Positions 23,086 to 35,334 of a DNA stretch of 64,000 bases are shown piece by piece (positions within the stretch are counted from its first letter, which is position 1; each line of letters opens with the position of its first letter). The notes below the pieces were generated by a model. The model did no database searches, was not told where the DNA came from, and saw nothing but the letters and a program-made list of their open reading frames with translations. A program made the translations under genes and the position numbers. Origin of the DNA: Branchipolynoe longqiensis (Eukaryota > Annelida > Polychaeta > Phyllodocida > Polynoidae); assembly GCA_030323885.1 (NCBI GenBank), contig CM059187.1, positions 126,957,525 through 127,021,524 of the forward strand. Reading direction: 5' to 3'.

Positions 23086-23888
23086 TTAGCTTTAGATGGT
23101 ACTACTCCAACATTAAAGCGAATACCGTGATATTCTATAGTATCAAATTTACACTGAATTTAACTAAATATGGAAAGTAATTCCAATTAAGTCTCCGCCA
23201 CTACCAAAACCCACCCACATCTGACACCCACACCTACATATAGGTGATGCATTGGGTGAATCCGGCACCAAAATCCATATTCATTATACTACTACCGCGG
23301 AAACAAAAGGTGAGAGTATACCTCCACCCTCCCCTCATCCCCCACTCCCACACAACACTCATCCATTCAATCATTGTTCTGTTTAAGCGCAGATGGTTCA
23401 GTGTTGTGAGACTTGTCATCCTGGACTATAGCGCACTGCGAAAAGAACAGCAGCAGTTGAAACCCCGGGATAGGTTTCAAAATTATTTTCGTTCCACTGA
23501 ACAAAATGGCGTGGTGTGGCTTGGTGCCCCATTGGTCTATGGTGATACAGTGTAGAGTGTGCTGACGGAGTGCGGGGTGCGGGTGGCTTTGTTCCGGGGA
23601 TTTGTAATTGCATTTTCAGTCGATTTATTTCGTCGTTTTCTCGCGGGCCCGAGGTGTGGCGGCACACTTACATAGGGGCGGGTACAGGAGCGGGGCTGTG
23701 GTTCGGTATATCATTCACCGGCCGCCCGACCCCGGCGTGGGGTAAGGTAAATGGCCGGCCCTACCAGCGGGGGACGCCGCCCCGGCGTCAGCACCCCGCA
23801 CGGCGCGCCCCCTAGAGGATAAATCACGCACTGAACGCTCCAGCAAACAAGACCGACGCACTTCACAAACCACCCGTCACCTTCTTCT

Positions 23889-23939
23889 TCTTACCCCTCC
23901 CTCCTTCTTCTTCTTCTTCTTCTTCTTCTTCTTCTTCTA
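23889..23939. repeat. (CTT)n microsatellite
   Basis: About 10 perfect CTT units with an earlier CTTCTTCTT block. Confidence 0.93.
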
Positions 23940-24285
23940 CCAGATGGGATGACTGAATGAGTTGAGTGTCCGTCTCCTGTTTTGGTATATCGAGGGATCC
24001 GAACCTATGGGTGTGTGGATTCGAACCCTGATCGAGTCAAACCAATGACTTAAAAACTGACACTTGTCGCTTCCTAGATAGGTGCTCGTCATTATTAGCA
24101 TAGGGCAAGGACTGGTTGGCTCAGTGTCAGGATAATATGAATGAGTGGGATATCAGGTCATGGTGCTGGCAGCCTAGTCTCCCAGTGGGAGTCGCCATGA
24201 GTGTGCACTGTCACAAGTCGGTACCCGTCCTGATATGACCCTAGATGTTGCTAGGACATAAAACAACAACAAACAAACAAACTCG
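23940..24285 (+). mobile_element. SINE-1, near full length
   Basis: Head CAGATGGGATGACTGAATGAG with B box GGATTCGAACCC, body GGATATCAGGTCATGGTG, tail AAAACAACAACAAACAAAC. The flanks repeat each other: CAGCAAACAAGACCG occurs at about 23,843 and again at about 24,320, each followed by CAAACCACCC and a CTT-rich stretch. The element therefore sits between two copies of a roughly 50-bp segment. Confidence 0.9.
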
Positions 24286-24289
24286 TCTT

Positions 24290-24870
24290 CTCACCCCCCC
24301 CCCCCCCCCACCCACCCACCAGCAAACAAGACCGTTCCCCCTGACAAACCACCCATCACCTTCTTCTGGTCCCCCCCCCCCCCCACACACACACACAAAC
24401 TCCTCTTCCTTTTTTCCTATCGCATAAACGCAGATATGATCTACACAACACGGGACTGAACAAATGAAGCAGCGGCCACAACCCCCCCCCCCCTGCCCCT
24501 CCCCTCCTCGCCTATACTCGGCGGTTTTATCGCCCCCCCCCCCCCCCCCCCGAACACCCGATCCTTCCGGATCGCTACGGGCGACACGTCGGGGGGAGAT
24601 AAAGAAGGGCGGGCGCGCCGATAACATCGCCGCCCCACCTGGCGGCGCGCGGCGCAACTATTGAGGCGATGCGCCTTACGTCTTATTTACGGCGATATGT
24701 CGGCAGGAATGCGGCACATTGAAAGCCGACACCCAACCAGCGGCAATGGAAGAACACTGTTGTGTCTGAGTAATGTCTAAATAACGCCGTGCCCGTTAAG
24801 GAGGTGGGGGGAGGGGGCGGGGGCGGGTGGGGGGGGGGGGGGGGGGGAGACTAACACTCACAGGCGCTCG
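24290..24870. other. Homopolymer-rich region without a gene
   Basis: Contains C runs at about 24,294, 24,371, 24,481 and 24,533 and a long G run at about 24,830. A GC-rich stretch at 24,550-24,720 has many CpGs. Frames here are broken by homopolymers and carry no recognisable domain. Confidence 0.6.
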
Positions 24871-25039
24871 TCTCAAACTAGCAAAGCCATGTGCTGGGGC
24901 GGCCAGAGCTGAGCACGCTCGTGCTAGAACTTAGAAGTGGTGTGTATTGAATGTACAGCGAACTGTTGTGTTGTAACTTGTAGTCCAAATGCTTTCAGCT
25001 GAACCAGACATGTGTATAGGTTATACTTATTACTTGTAT

Positions 25040-25542
25040 AGGCAAGCTTGTATGTGACATATGATATATGTATATGTTATAGATATGATATCTCTGATAT
25101 ATATGTTATATATGTACTACAGATGTTATAGACATATGATACATACGTTTTATACGCAATATGTTATGTATGCAATGTGTTATACATGTAATATATGCTA
25201 TATATGTTATGTATGTGCCATATACATGTTATATATGTTATATATGTTATATTCTATACGTTATATAGTTTCATATAAGTTATGTAGATTTTAATATGTT
25301 TTATATACGCTATATATATATAGGTTTTATATATTTTTTTACTATACACATTATATATACAATGTTATATACGTTACATAACGCTATATCTATTATAAAC
25401 GGTATATGTGTATATGGTTATATATATATGTAGGTTATACTTATGTTATAGACTGCATAGTTTACATATAAGCTATGTAGTGGAAGAAATGAACATAGTG
25501 AAATTACTTCTCCAATGTTCGCTCTCTATTTTATATATAGGA

Positions 25543-25598
<56 letters not shown>

Positions 25599-25600
25599 TA
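25040..25600. repeat. TATATGTTATATATG tract and (AT)n microsatellite
   Basis: TGTTATATATG/TATACGTTATA words up to about 25,440, then a perfect (AT)n run at about 25,543-25,596. Confidence 0.92.
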
Positions 25601-25974
25601 TTTGCCAGATCATCTGATATCCGTATAAATGCACGGGAGATACGATCTGCGTATATGTCACCGCTGTCAAGAAAGAGTAATTCGCCTATAAATCTTTAAG
25701 GGTCGTGCAGGAGGGGTGGGCTGATGTCTAACATGTGCACCCCGTCTACTCGTTACGTAAGGCAGTGGGCCGCCCTGCCCCACGTCCCACTGACTCTTGT
25801 CTGGTTGGGCTAATTGGATGCAGCTTCCAGGCTAATAGACCTCACACCGGGATGCCACTGAAAACCGTACACAGTGGTGACAGCATAGCGCACAGCACTG
25901 GACTCCCATATCACAACACATGTCCACATACCGCCACTGTCAACGCAACACAGGCGACTGTCCAGCACAGCACA

Positions 25975-26790
25975 AGCAGCACATCTATATGTTTCACATC
26001 TATGTTTCACATCTATATATCACATCTATACATCACATCTATACATCACATCTATACATCACATCTATATATCACATTAGTTATCACATCTATACTATAT
26101 ACTCAGTCAATAGTCTATAGTATATATCACATCTATATACCATATATATACCACATCTATATACCACATCTATACATCATATATATATCACCTATATATC
26201 ACATCTATATATAACATCTATATATCACATCTATATATCACATATATATATCACACCAGTTATCACATATCTATATCACATCTATATATCAGATATACAT
26301 ATGACATCTATATATCATATACATCACATATATATTGTATCTATATATCATATATACATAGCAAATATATATATCTCATCTATATATCTCATATATATAT
26401 CACATCTATATATCACATATATCATATCTATATATCACATCTATATACCACATCTATATATCACTTCTCTATATCACATTTATATGTCATCTATATATCA
26501 CATATATTGTATATATATCACCTCTATATATCACATTTATATATTATGACACCTATATATCACATCTATATATCACGTTTATATATCACATCTATATATC
26601 ATTTACATATATATAATATCTATATATATATCTACATATCACATCTATATATCACATCTATATATCACATCTATATATCACAATATATATCACATATATA
26701 CCACATCTATATATTACATATATATACCACATCTATATAGCCCTTCTATATATCACATATATATCTATATATCACATATATATACTATCA
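25975..26790. repeat. ATCTATATATCAC minisatellite, block 2
   Basis: About 800 bp of the 12-13-bp unit CACATCTATATAT with variants (CCACATC, CACTTCT, CATATATC). Confidence 0.94.
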
Positions 26791-27154
26791 TATGAGTTTC
26801 CCAACTATATATCTCGCATATAGCTCAGTGGAACCACCCCACATGTCAGTAAGACGCATGGCACACTTCAATAGACAATTCTACCCCTCCACCATATCAT
26901 CAACTCTATTGTACCAAAGTCTGTCACCAAATTCAAAAACCACCCGCACCCTCATCCTCTGCGACGGAGCCGTTATGCTCAAATAACTCACCCCGATATG
27001 TGTGGGGTGATTGTTGTTTTTTATGTTTAAACGAAAATCATTGTTGCGTTGTTTGGGTTCTTTTCTATTTCAAAGCGTTATTCACTAATATAATTTGACT
27101 TGGATAACATGTATCACTATGGTAGGTAATAAGAAGTCATGCACACAAATAAAT

Positions 27155-27157
<3 letters not shown>

Positions 27158-27212
<55 letters not shown>
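27158..27212. repeat. (TA)n microsatellite
   Basis: A perfect run of about 27 TA units, followed by ACGCATGCACACGCAC. Confidence 0.95.
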
Positions 27213-27215
<3 letters not shown>

Positions 27216-27277
27216 GCATGCACACGCACAACTACACATATAAATGCACACATTCACACGTGCACACAAAACTTATA

Positions 27278-27462
27278 CAGTAAATCTTCTCTAAATCGAC
27301 CAACCATGGGACCGACTTTAAATGGTCCATGTAGGGAGGTGGTCAGATTAGGGAGTTTTTTTTTGTATTGCTACAATACGCAATTGTTTCAGACCTAAAT
27401 AAAGTGTTCGCTATAGGGGAGGGATCGATCTGTGAATGTGGTCCATTAAAGAGGTTTTACTG
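27278..27462. mobile_element. pogo/mariner-like MITE (copy P2), TA duplication
   Basis: Left end CAGTAAATCTTCTCTAAAT, right end AAAGAGGTTTTACTG, flanked by TA on both sides (27,276-27,277 and 27,463-27,464). The interior has CGACCAACC and GGGACCGAC as in the sister copies. Confidence 0.9.
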
Positions 27463-27479
27463 TATAATATTATATTATA

Positions 27480-27560
<81 letters not shown>
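27480..27560. repeat. (AT)n microsatellite
   Basis: About 80 bp of AT with one TAGAT interruption near 27,533. Confidence 0.95.
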
Positions 27561-27566
<6 letters not shown>

Positions 27567-27649
27567 GTCCACTACTTTGTGGGAGTTAGCCACCCACCAC
27601 TCCCCCCCAACTCCCAACTCCCATCTTCTATCTCCCAACTGCCGCCGAC

Positions 27650-28030
27650 ACGGTTGCCATGGAAGCCATGCGAGGCGACAGCGGCGCCACCTCGAGTGGA
27701 AGCGCCGAACTTGTCCGGCCGGCAGCGCCAGCCCGAGGTGGTTCGGTGGAAAGTTTTGTGGGGGCGCCCCGGCGAGGTGACACCGCCGAGCCGGCCGCTC
27801 TCAGTCTAAATAGCCGGGCGTATCGGGTATCCCCGCCCGGCCGGATGAGAGGCGCCGCCCGGCGCGCCCGATCACGAGGCTCCCTAGCTATGTCTTTGAT
27901 CCGCAGAACCTGACCTGGCCGGGTTGCACCCGATTGTTGCGACGACATCGCTCGTAGCGCCCCCTCTCGGCGCTTGTTTACACTAAGCCCGACCTGCCTC
28001 TGTATTAGCAGCGCCGGTGTCAGCGTCTCA
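27650..28030. promoter_or_regulatory. CpG-rich intronic island, candidate promoter or enhancer
   Basis: About 380 bp with high G+C and many CpGs in an otherwise AT-rich neighbourhood, with GGCGCC and CCGGCC words and a short open frame beginning MEAMRGDSGATSS at 27,659. The frame has no recognisable domain. The island could be an alternative promoter of the AP-2 gene, an enhancer, or just a GC-rich relic. Confidence 0.3.
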
Positions 28031-28498
28031 CCTCCCACAAGTCTGGTTCTCCACAAGAAATATGTTTAACTCCAATACATTCTTTAATATATGCGTCAAT
28101 ATTCTAAAAGTCAGAGAATATTGTTCTCCACAAGCAATACGTATTCTCCTGTATTCTTGGGTTTAAACTCATAAGAATAACGGCTAAAAAACAGATAGTG
28201 ATAATCAGGTCGAACAAGCGACCAGAAGTAAACACGGCGATGTCACCGAATCGGTTTTTCGCCAATAACTTCTTTAATATATTTCACCAATATTCTCAAA
28301 CTCGTAGAGAATATTGTTGTACACGTTTCCTCCAGTATTCTTGGGTTTAAAGTCATAAAGCCAACCAAAGTTTGCTTTCGTCACTCGAATCCGCGCATAC
28401 GCAGAAGCGATATTTGGGAAATGAGACTTGTGGGAAATAAGACGCTGACACCGGGCCGGTGCCACACCACACATGCAGGGATGACATTATTATATTAA

Positions 28499-29173
28499 AG
28501 CTGCATACTCCGATTGAGGATATCAAATTTTCAAAACCAAGACACTCACCTAGATTTGATTGTGCATATCTAACTTAGACAGTTATGAAGCATTTGTTGC
28601 CAGATATAAAGGTGTAATAAGTGAATTTAGTACTAGTAGAAACTGTTACTGCTGAAGCCTATGGTGTCAGAGTTTTGGCGTGCTTGCACAAATTAACTTA
28701 GAATGTTCGCACTCCAAATATCTTCAAAGTTAGCTATTTCAAATCAAAGTTACCACAAACTAAAGTAAGGTAGATTATAACAATCAATTTAATACCCCCC
28801 CCCCCCCAAGGGGGAGGCTAAGGACTAACACGTTTACATATATACATAAACAATACCCAGACTCATAGAAGTGGAACCTGAAATCACCTAAACCCAGCAA
28901 ATGGAAAAGGAAATAGCCCTATATGGGCGTCACCATTTGTATACTCATGTTGAATAATCAAAATCCAGCAAACGGAAATGGAAATCGCTCCTCAAACTTC
29001 GCTATGCAGCGCACAGGGTGAACAACAGCGATTGGTTAATAATATACTCGTGTTGATAAATAAATAAATAATTCTCCGAGCATTTAGCAGGAGTCGGTCC
29101 TAAGCATTGCTTATTCATATTATATTTATCTCAGAAATATGGCTGAATCTAAAAATCATCGGACTATGCAACT
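28499..29173. mobile_element. MITE of the GCATAGTCCGAT family (copy T3), with internal insertion
   Basis: Left end AGCTGCATACTCCGATTG after TAA (28,496-28,498), right end ATCGGACTATGCAACT before TTA (29,174-29,176). It is 675 bp against about 320-340 bp for T1 and the 56-kb copy. The extra sequence at roughly 28,790-29,100 begins with a C run and includes duplicated CCAGCAAAYGGAAA words, so it is probably a later insertion. Confidence 0.82.
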
Positions 29174-29204
29174 TTAAATTGCGGTATTTGTGTAGACACA
29201 CCAG

Positions 29205-29205
<1 letters not shown>

Positions 29206-29243
<38 letters not shown>

Positions 29244-29262
29244 ACTCTCTCACACACAGTTG
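29206..29262. repeat. (CA)n microsatellite
   Basis: About 16 CA units plus CTCACACACTCTC. Confidence 0.95.
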
Positions 29263-30534
29263 GGTATGAGTCATAGTCATACAGGCCGAATTATAAATGT
29301 TTTCTTAGGGCATTTATTAGGTGTATGAGAAGAGGGTGAGGTGGCTGTTAAAGTGTTAGACAACATGCACTACCAAGTTCATTTAAAGTCACTTCACCTC
29401 CCACCACACCCCCACCTCAACCTACTCTCCATCTATCCCTACCCACTTTTCTTTCCAGCAATGCCGCATCATATGAATTGGCAATGTGATTTGGAAGCTG
29501 GAATAGGATTCTCAATATAAAATAACACAAGTCTAACCAAAATATCGCTAGTAAATAACAAGTATCGCAGTCCAGTCATGTATAGTAATAGTATTAGTTG
29601 ATTACAGAAAAAAAAGGAATTGGGATTATCACTTGTATTTGTAAGTTGTGTGACTTGCCCGACAATAGCTAGGTTATGTAGACATTTTCTCTCTGTAGAC
29701 ATTTTTCTCTTTATGATTTCTTTACAGTATCCCATAGCTCATTGACGTGTCATCATTGGGCGATCAGTTCAACATGGAGTTTTAAGGCATGCATTCAAGT
29801 TTTAGCCATTTGTCCAGTTTGGAGCCCATTGAATAAACTTTGCAGTATTTTCCAGCAGACCATGCTGTCTGTCTGTGTGTGTGTGGATCACCATGGCATG
29901 AGGTATTGCTACTGTCTGATTAGTGTACGCCATCTACAGGAGGAGAGAGAAAAAAAGGATACTTCTGACATGGAAATGTCAGGCAGTAGAAGGGCTTGAC
30001 TCGGGGAGAGGGTGGGGGGGGGGGGGGTCGTAGTTAGGGTAGGGGAGGGCAGTTCTAAAAAATAATTGGAAACACTTGAGGCTAAGTGTGGGCCTAACGA
30101 AGCCAGCAATCTGTATGCGGAGCACCCCCCCCCCCGCTCCCTCCACACATCCCACACACTCCTCCCACTCCACCTCCCCCCACACACCCATATATCTGGC
30201 GGGCACGACTACGCCTGAATAATGACTGTAGTAATGACTGCGTGGGGCCCGGTCTGGCACCGGGGTGGGCCCAGATAAGAGGACCGTGACAGGAGACGGC
30301 CAGCCCTGGAGGCGACGGTCAATTCGTCACCGGCAGTGGCGCCGGGAAACAATGCACTTCACACCTGGTGACGAGGTGCCCGCTAGGGGCGCTACCATCA
30401 CGGGCCTCCGAAGCCCCCCCTCCCCCCCCCCCTGCAGTATCATCCCACCCCTCTAGCCAACCTCAGCGCCAACTCCCGTGTGGTGGTTTATGCTAAGACG
30501 CACTGGTGCATGGGTGTTGGCTGATTCCCTGTGA

Positions 30535-30600
30535 ATGTTGGTGTTGGTGTTGGTGTTGGTGTTGGTGTGTGTTGGGTTGGTGTGTGTGTGTTTGTGTGGG
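30535..30600. repeat. (GTGTTG)n microsatellite
   Basis: Five to six GTGTTG units followed by GTGTGTGTTTGTGTG. Confidence 0.92.
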
Positions 30601-30615
30601 CTTCTCATTGGAGTA

Positions 30616-30916
30616 CTGGGGGGCGGTGGCCGAATCGGTTCCCAGACGAGTCAAACCAATGACTTATAAAATTGGTACCTGTTGCTTCCTAGCCTGGCGT
30701 TTGGCATCAATAGGATAGGTCAAGGACTGGTTAGCTCAGTGTCAGGATAATGTGACTGAGTGGGATATTGGGTCATGGTGCCAGTGGCCTGATTTACCAG
30801 TGGGGCAGCACTATAAAATCACCTTGACTGTGCACGGTCACAAGTCTTGTACCTATCCAGATGTGACCTTAGATGTTGCCAGGAAGTAAAACTCAAACAA
30901 CCAACAAACCAACCAA
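30616..30916 (+). mobile_element. SINE-1 with a perfect 13-bp target-site duplication
   Basis: Flanked by TCTCATTGGAGTA at 30,603-30,615 and 30,917-30,929. The head has TGGCCGAATCGG and the body is typical, but the segment between the A box and the GAGTCAAACC word is deleted, which removes the B box. Such a copy should not be transcribed by RNA polymerase III. The tail is CAAACAACCAACAAACC. Confidence 0.94.
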
Positions 30917-32103
30917 TCTCATTGGAGTATAGATATCGGTGTGTTTTCTGGAGTGTGTGTTGTGTGCGCTGGTGTGCGTGTGTGCACGTGTGTGTGTGTT
31001 GACGGGTGGTGCTCTGGAGGTGTGTGTGTGTGTGATTAGTGGAGCCTGATCATACATTTATGGTGACAACGAGTGGGATGTTGGGATCGCGATCCAGAAC
31101 CGCCTCCTCCAGCCACTCGTGTCTCCTCCAGTGGGGCACTCCACGACGTCGTTATTGGGGGAACATGCGCTACACCCCACCACCAGGCAACTCCTCCTGC
31201 CCCCCCCCCCCCCGCCCCCTCTCCACCCCCACCCTCCTCCGGCTCTTGCTCCCTCCAATGCTCACCTACCGCCCACCGCCTCTACACAGTGACTCGTAGG
31301 GAATAATTACACACAACACAGTCTTGAAAACCACTCCATGGTAGCTGCTTACCTGCTGAGTGAACTGCCCTCGCCATCGACATTTGATAATTTGCCTTGG
31401 ATGGAGATAGGGAAGAAGGGGGTAGGTAGGTTGGAGAGGCGAGTGGGTGTGAAGGGGGTGCTTGATTATTGATATAAAGGTTCTCATAACCTCAGTCTCC
31501 AAATATATATATATATAAACTCAATCCCAATGAGTTGATTTTCTCCGAGCTTCGATATTCTTCGGAATTAATTTCTACATGCATATCCATGATTATGGCT
31601 GTGACCTATATTAGTAACATGTCGTTCGTTGACCTCTTCGCAACTACCAACGCGCATGCGCACATGTACACTCAGCCAGCCCGCCACCTGCCCGCCACCC
31701 CCACCCCTGCCCCATGTGAACATTGTGAGCTGCTCACCTTCCCCACCTGGATACTCACTTACCGCTCAGGGGCCGCTCCTTCCCGGCGTTATTTAGCTCA
31801 TTAGCGGGCAGGGCATGGAGCTAACCTGTCACGACGTGACGGTGGGCGTCACGGCGCTGACAGCCCACCCAGGGTGCCTGCGTCACGTCTGCCCCTTCTG
31901 TGACAGGTCCGCCTTGTGACAGCACCCACCGCAGCCCCCTTATCACAATCCTAGCCCCCCCCCCCCCCACTCCCCGCCTGCCTTCCTCCCACCGCCCACA
32001 GCTTCTACCCCTCCTCCCTCTTCTACCACCACCCGTCTCCAGCACAAGACCTACGTGGTGGGGAAAAGGACGTCGCACAATTTCTTAGGGAATCAGTGAT
32101 TGC

Positions 32104-32437
32104 TATTACAAATTTTTTCGTTTTTTTCTTGAAGATATATATTGCCTATCATGGATAAGTCTGAATAGATTTGTTTTCACCATTAGACAGTTTGTCGATA
32201 GAAAGCCCGAGCCTACACTTTTACTGACTCAAGGGATTTTTAACCTCCCACACTACATAGACATCGTATGAGAGCAACTGACCTTTGATGACACTGTAAG
32301 TTATACACAGCGGTGGAAATCCAAATTAGCAGAGGTGGGGCCACAGGGAATCGAACCACCACCCTTCAGATTAGGAGTCCGACCTAGAAAAATGTCAGAC
32401 ACTGTAACCACTCTGCCACAGAGAACACCACAATTTT
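32104..32437 (-). mobile_element. SINE-2, near full length
   Basis: On the minus strand the head reads GGCAGAGTGGTTACAGTG (A box) and GGTTCGATTCC (canonical B box), then TTGGATTTCCACCGC, GTGTAGGCTCGGGCTTTC, TCCATGATAGGC and a poly-A-rich 3' end. This is the best copy of SINE-2 for building a consensus. Confidence 0.9.
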
Positions 32438-32627
32438 TCTAATAGGAACATTATGATTTTATTGTGTTTGCCTTAGTAAAATATGTTATATTGTTACATA
32501 TAATCAAGCTGATCTAATGCGAGCAAATGCATAGTGAAAATAAGGCAGTGTGACTACCCATCAAATTGTTGCTGTGGTTGGTAACGCATTTTCAACGGTG
32601 GGCTTTTAAAATTAATCATACATGTAT

Positions 32628-32892
32628 AGATATATATATACACATACATATATATACATCCATATATATATACATATACATATATAATATATACATATAT
32701 ATATACATATATATACATATATACATATACATATATATACATATATACATATATATATATTATATATATGTATATATATATACATATACATATATATGCA
32801 TATGTAGGCCCTATGCATATGTATACATATGTATATACATATACGTGTATATGTATATATACATATATATACATATATATACATATATGTGC

Positions 32893-32925
<33 letters not shown>

Positions 32926-32936
32926 CATATATATCT
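32628..32936. repeat. ATACATATATATAC tract
   Basis: About 300 bp of ATATACAT words, nearly self-complementary around TATGCATATGTAGG at 32,797. Confidence 0.93.
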
Positions 32937-33144
32937 GCAACTGATAGTGACACTGGTAGCAAGGATGTCCTACTACTCTTACTTAGTGAGTTTGGACGTT
33001 GGGTGGTGATGGGATACACCTAGAGATCCCGACATAATCACTAATGAAACACGCAAGAACCACCGTTATTTACACTCGCATAAATCCTTATTTAGCAAAT
33101 AACCGTTGCCATGGAAACTAATCCCCCGTTGTCTTGTATTGCAG

Positions 33145-33286
33145 GCGAAGCTGTTCGATTAGCACGTGACTTCGGCTATCTGTGTGAAACAGAATTCCCC
33201 GCTAGACAGACCGCAGAGTACATCTCGCGACAACACAACGACCCGTCAGAACAACCCTCTAGAAAGAACATGATCCTCTCCGCCAA
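33145..33286 (+). CDS. TFAP2: TFAP2 exon 6 (start of helix-span-helix domain)
   Basis: This 142-bp exon has acceptor TATTGCAG and donor GTAAGT at 33,287. It completes the split Gly codon of either exon 5 version and encodes [20 protein letters not shown], then a 20-residue segment containing [10 protein letters not shown], then SRKNMILSA and a split Lys. The series EAVxLARDFGYxCETEFPA and RQHxDPxE is diagnostic for AP-2 and covers the end of the basic region and the first helix of the dimerisation domain. All expected motif positions are intact. Skipping exon 5 altogether and joining an upstream exon in its normal phase to this one would place a TGA at the ninth codon, so exon 5 is obligatory. 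Confidence 0.97.
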
Positions 33287-33927
33287 GTAAGTATGCCAAG
33301 TAGTCTCCTGAGTAGTGTCCAAAACCGCCGGACGCGACTTTGTACGCTAATAAACCGTCCAATAAAGCGCAAAAGGCAAATCCCATCGTACACAGGTTGA
33401 CTTTTTATGAGGTTGTATTGCGGGGAAGGTGTGTATGTGTGTGTGTGTGTGGGGGGGGGGGGGTACTGGAACACACATACATTACAGTGTGAAGGGGGGC
33501 GGTGACCGGTGAGGGGTTGGGGTGTTCTTTGTGTTGCTAATTTCTGGATATAGCTCCCGAATTGCCCCATCCCTCAACGATACAATGGACTGGCGCAACA
33601 GTGATCTTTTCTCTCTCTCTCCCACTCGTCCCTTTGTCCGACCTGATTTGCTGAATCCAATGAGAAGCCCATTTGATAGACATTATAAAACAGTAAGAAA
33701 GCAGATGAGGGATTCCCCGCGCCGCCGATTTGGGCGCGGAACATTCCGGGCTTGAATGGTAATAAATCACTGCGCACACTCGGGGAGGGTCAATAGGACC
33801 CCTTCACGCTAAAGCCGCCCGCAATTTCCCAGGGGCACCTGCAGCGTGAGGATTGAGGGCTTTCGGTAAGGGGGGAAAGGTGTGTGTGAGGGGGTGGGGG
33901 GTGGGGGGTTAAGGTCGGAGGGGCAGG

Positions 33928-34010
33928 AAGGCTGGTGGTGTGTGGTGTGGTGTGTGGTGTGGTGTGTGGTGTGGTGTTTGGTGTGTGGTGTGGTGTGTGG
34001 TGGTGAGATG
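33928..34010. repeat. (GTGTGGTGTG)n microsatellite
   Basis: GTGTGGTGTGGT words for about 80 bp. Confidence 0.93.
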
Positions 34011-34234
34011 ACCGCCACCCTCTCCTCCTCCCCCCAGCCGCCCCCAACCCCGCCCCCCGCCCCGCCCCTACTAAACCTCGCTCACTATTCGCGCTTCCAT
34101 TTGGCCATTCTCAGAGTGCGCACCCGCCGGGGTTTGAATTGCCTTCAGGTGTGGCCATTGTCCGCAACCCTATACGGTCGGGGTATATTGGTGATGTGGA
34201 TGAGGCGGACTGTAGGGGGGTGTAGGTGAGAGGG

Positions 34235-34780
34235 AGATAGATGGGCTTCAATATGCGTATGAGTTGTGTTTGGGGGGAGGTGTGGGGAGGGGAGGGTTGT
34301 GAGAGGAGGGGGGCAGGGGATGGGGATGGGGGACTGTGATCGGAGGGGGATCGGAGTGGGGTGAGATCGGGTTGGGGTGGGGGATGGGGGTTGGGGGGAA
34401 ATATAGAGTGAGGGATCGGGGATGAGGAGATCGGGAATGGGGATGAGGAGATTGCGGATGGGGAGATGGTGATGGGGGAGTGAGGTTAGAGCTGGGGGTG
34501 GGGGAGATTGGTTGGAGGGAAGGGTGGAGGGAAGGGGGTGGGCGGAGTGAGGAGTGAGGAGATGGAGAGTTTGGGGATGACAAGGTGGGGGTGGGGTGGA
34601 GGGAAAGGGGGTGGGTGGAGTGAGGAGTTGGGGGTGGGGAGTTGGGGTATAGCGAGCTGGGGGTGGAGGGAAGGGAGGCGCGGGTGGAGTGAGGTGATAG
34701 GGGATCGGGAGTTCGGGGATGGCGAGATGGGGGGGGGGGGTAGAGGGCAGGGGTGGGAGGGGACGGGGGGGGGGGACTGT
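34235..34780. repeat. GGGGATGGGGA purine-rich minisatellite
   Basis: About 540 bp of GGGGATG, GGAGTGAGG and TTGGGG words, almost purine plus T on the + strand. The Pro/His/Ser frames on the minus strand are repeat translations. Confidence 0.9.
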
Positions 34781-34784
34781 GAGT

Positions 34785-35165
34785 CGATCGCCCTGGGCCA
34801 TTGGTGGCTCGTGCTGCTGGCCGCTCTCAATTACCGCCCGGAAGGGCGGGTGGGCGGGAGGGGGCGTGCGGGCGGGGCGAGCATGGACGGGGGCGGGCGG
34901 GGCAGGTAGTCAGCCGGCCAAATGCCACGCGGCGCTGCTCGCCTAATGACATTTGGCCGAACTGGACGTGCCGGCTGAGAGCGGGCGGGCCGCCGTGGAG
35001 GAGGTGAGCGCCGGCGGAGTGGGCCCCCATCAGGCACAGGAGGAGCGGCACCGCGGGGCAAGTCACCGGGCCATCTCCTGCCGGCTACGCCATTGTCAGC
35101 GCCGCACACGCCCTCTTAGGCCTATTCCCGCCACGAGCAGCACCTCACCCCCGCCCCACACCTAG
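34785..35165. promoter_or_regulatory. GC-rich intronic block, candidate regulatory element
   Basis: High-GC, CpG-rich sequence with a homeodomain-like CCTAATGAC at 34,941-34,949 and palindromic GC words such as GCCGGC. AP-2 proteins bind GCCNNNGGC-like sites, so autoregulation is conceivable. This is speculative and could equally be a GC-rich relic. Confidence 0.2.
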
Positions 35166-35334
35166 CACCCCCACCCCCCTACGCCACTTTCCCACCCGCA
35201 GACTCTGCAACACAACCTCCACAAATCCCCCCCCCCACCCCTCCACCCCACTGCTTCCACGTTCTCGTAGAAAGGAACTCAGGAAAGTCTAACTCTCAGA
35301 GGAGGTGACTGTAGCCTTCAACAGTACATCTGGG

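Larger units (their letters stand above)
13199..33144 (+). other. TFAP2: TFAP2 intron, about 19.9 kb
   Basis: It runs from GTAAGT at 13,199 to TATTGCAG at 33,137-33,144 and is filled with mobile elements and satellites listed separately. Long parts with no recognised feature are about 13,830-14,360, 16,540-17,130, 17,430-18,270, 18,780-19,050, 19,340-19,890, 20,430-21,540, 23,090-23,890, 24,290-25,030, 25,600-25,970, 26,790-27,150, 28,030-28,490, 29,270-30,500, 30,930-32,100 and 32,440-32,620. These contain many homopolymer C or G runs. Regulatory elements of AP-2 may lie here, but I can only point to candidates. Confidence 0.85.

Noticed and set aside
27659..27913. Alternative first coding exon of TFAP2
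   Set aside because: The frame lacks AP-2 features and a convincing donor. Only the CpG-rich character of the block is reported.
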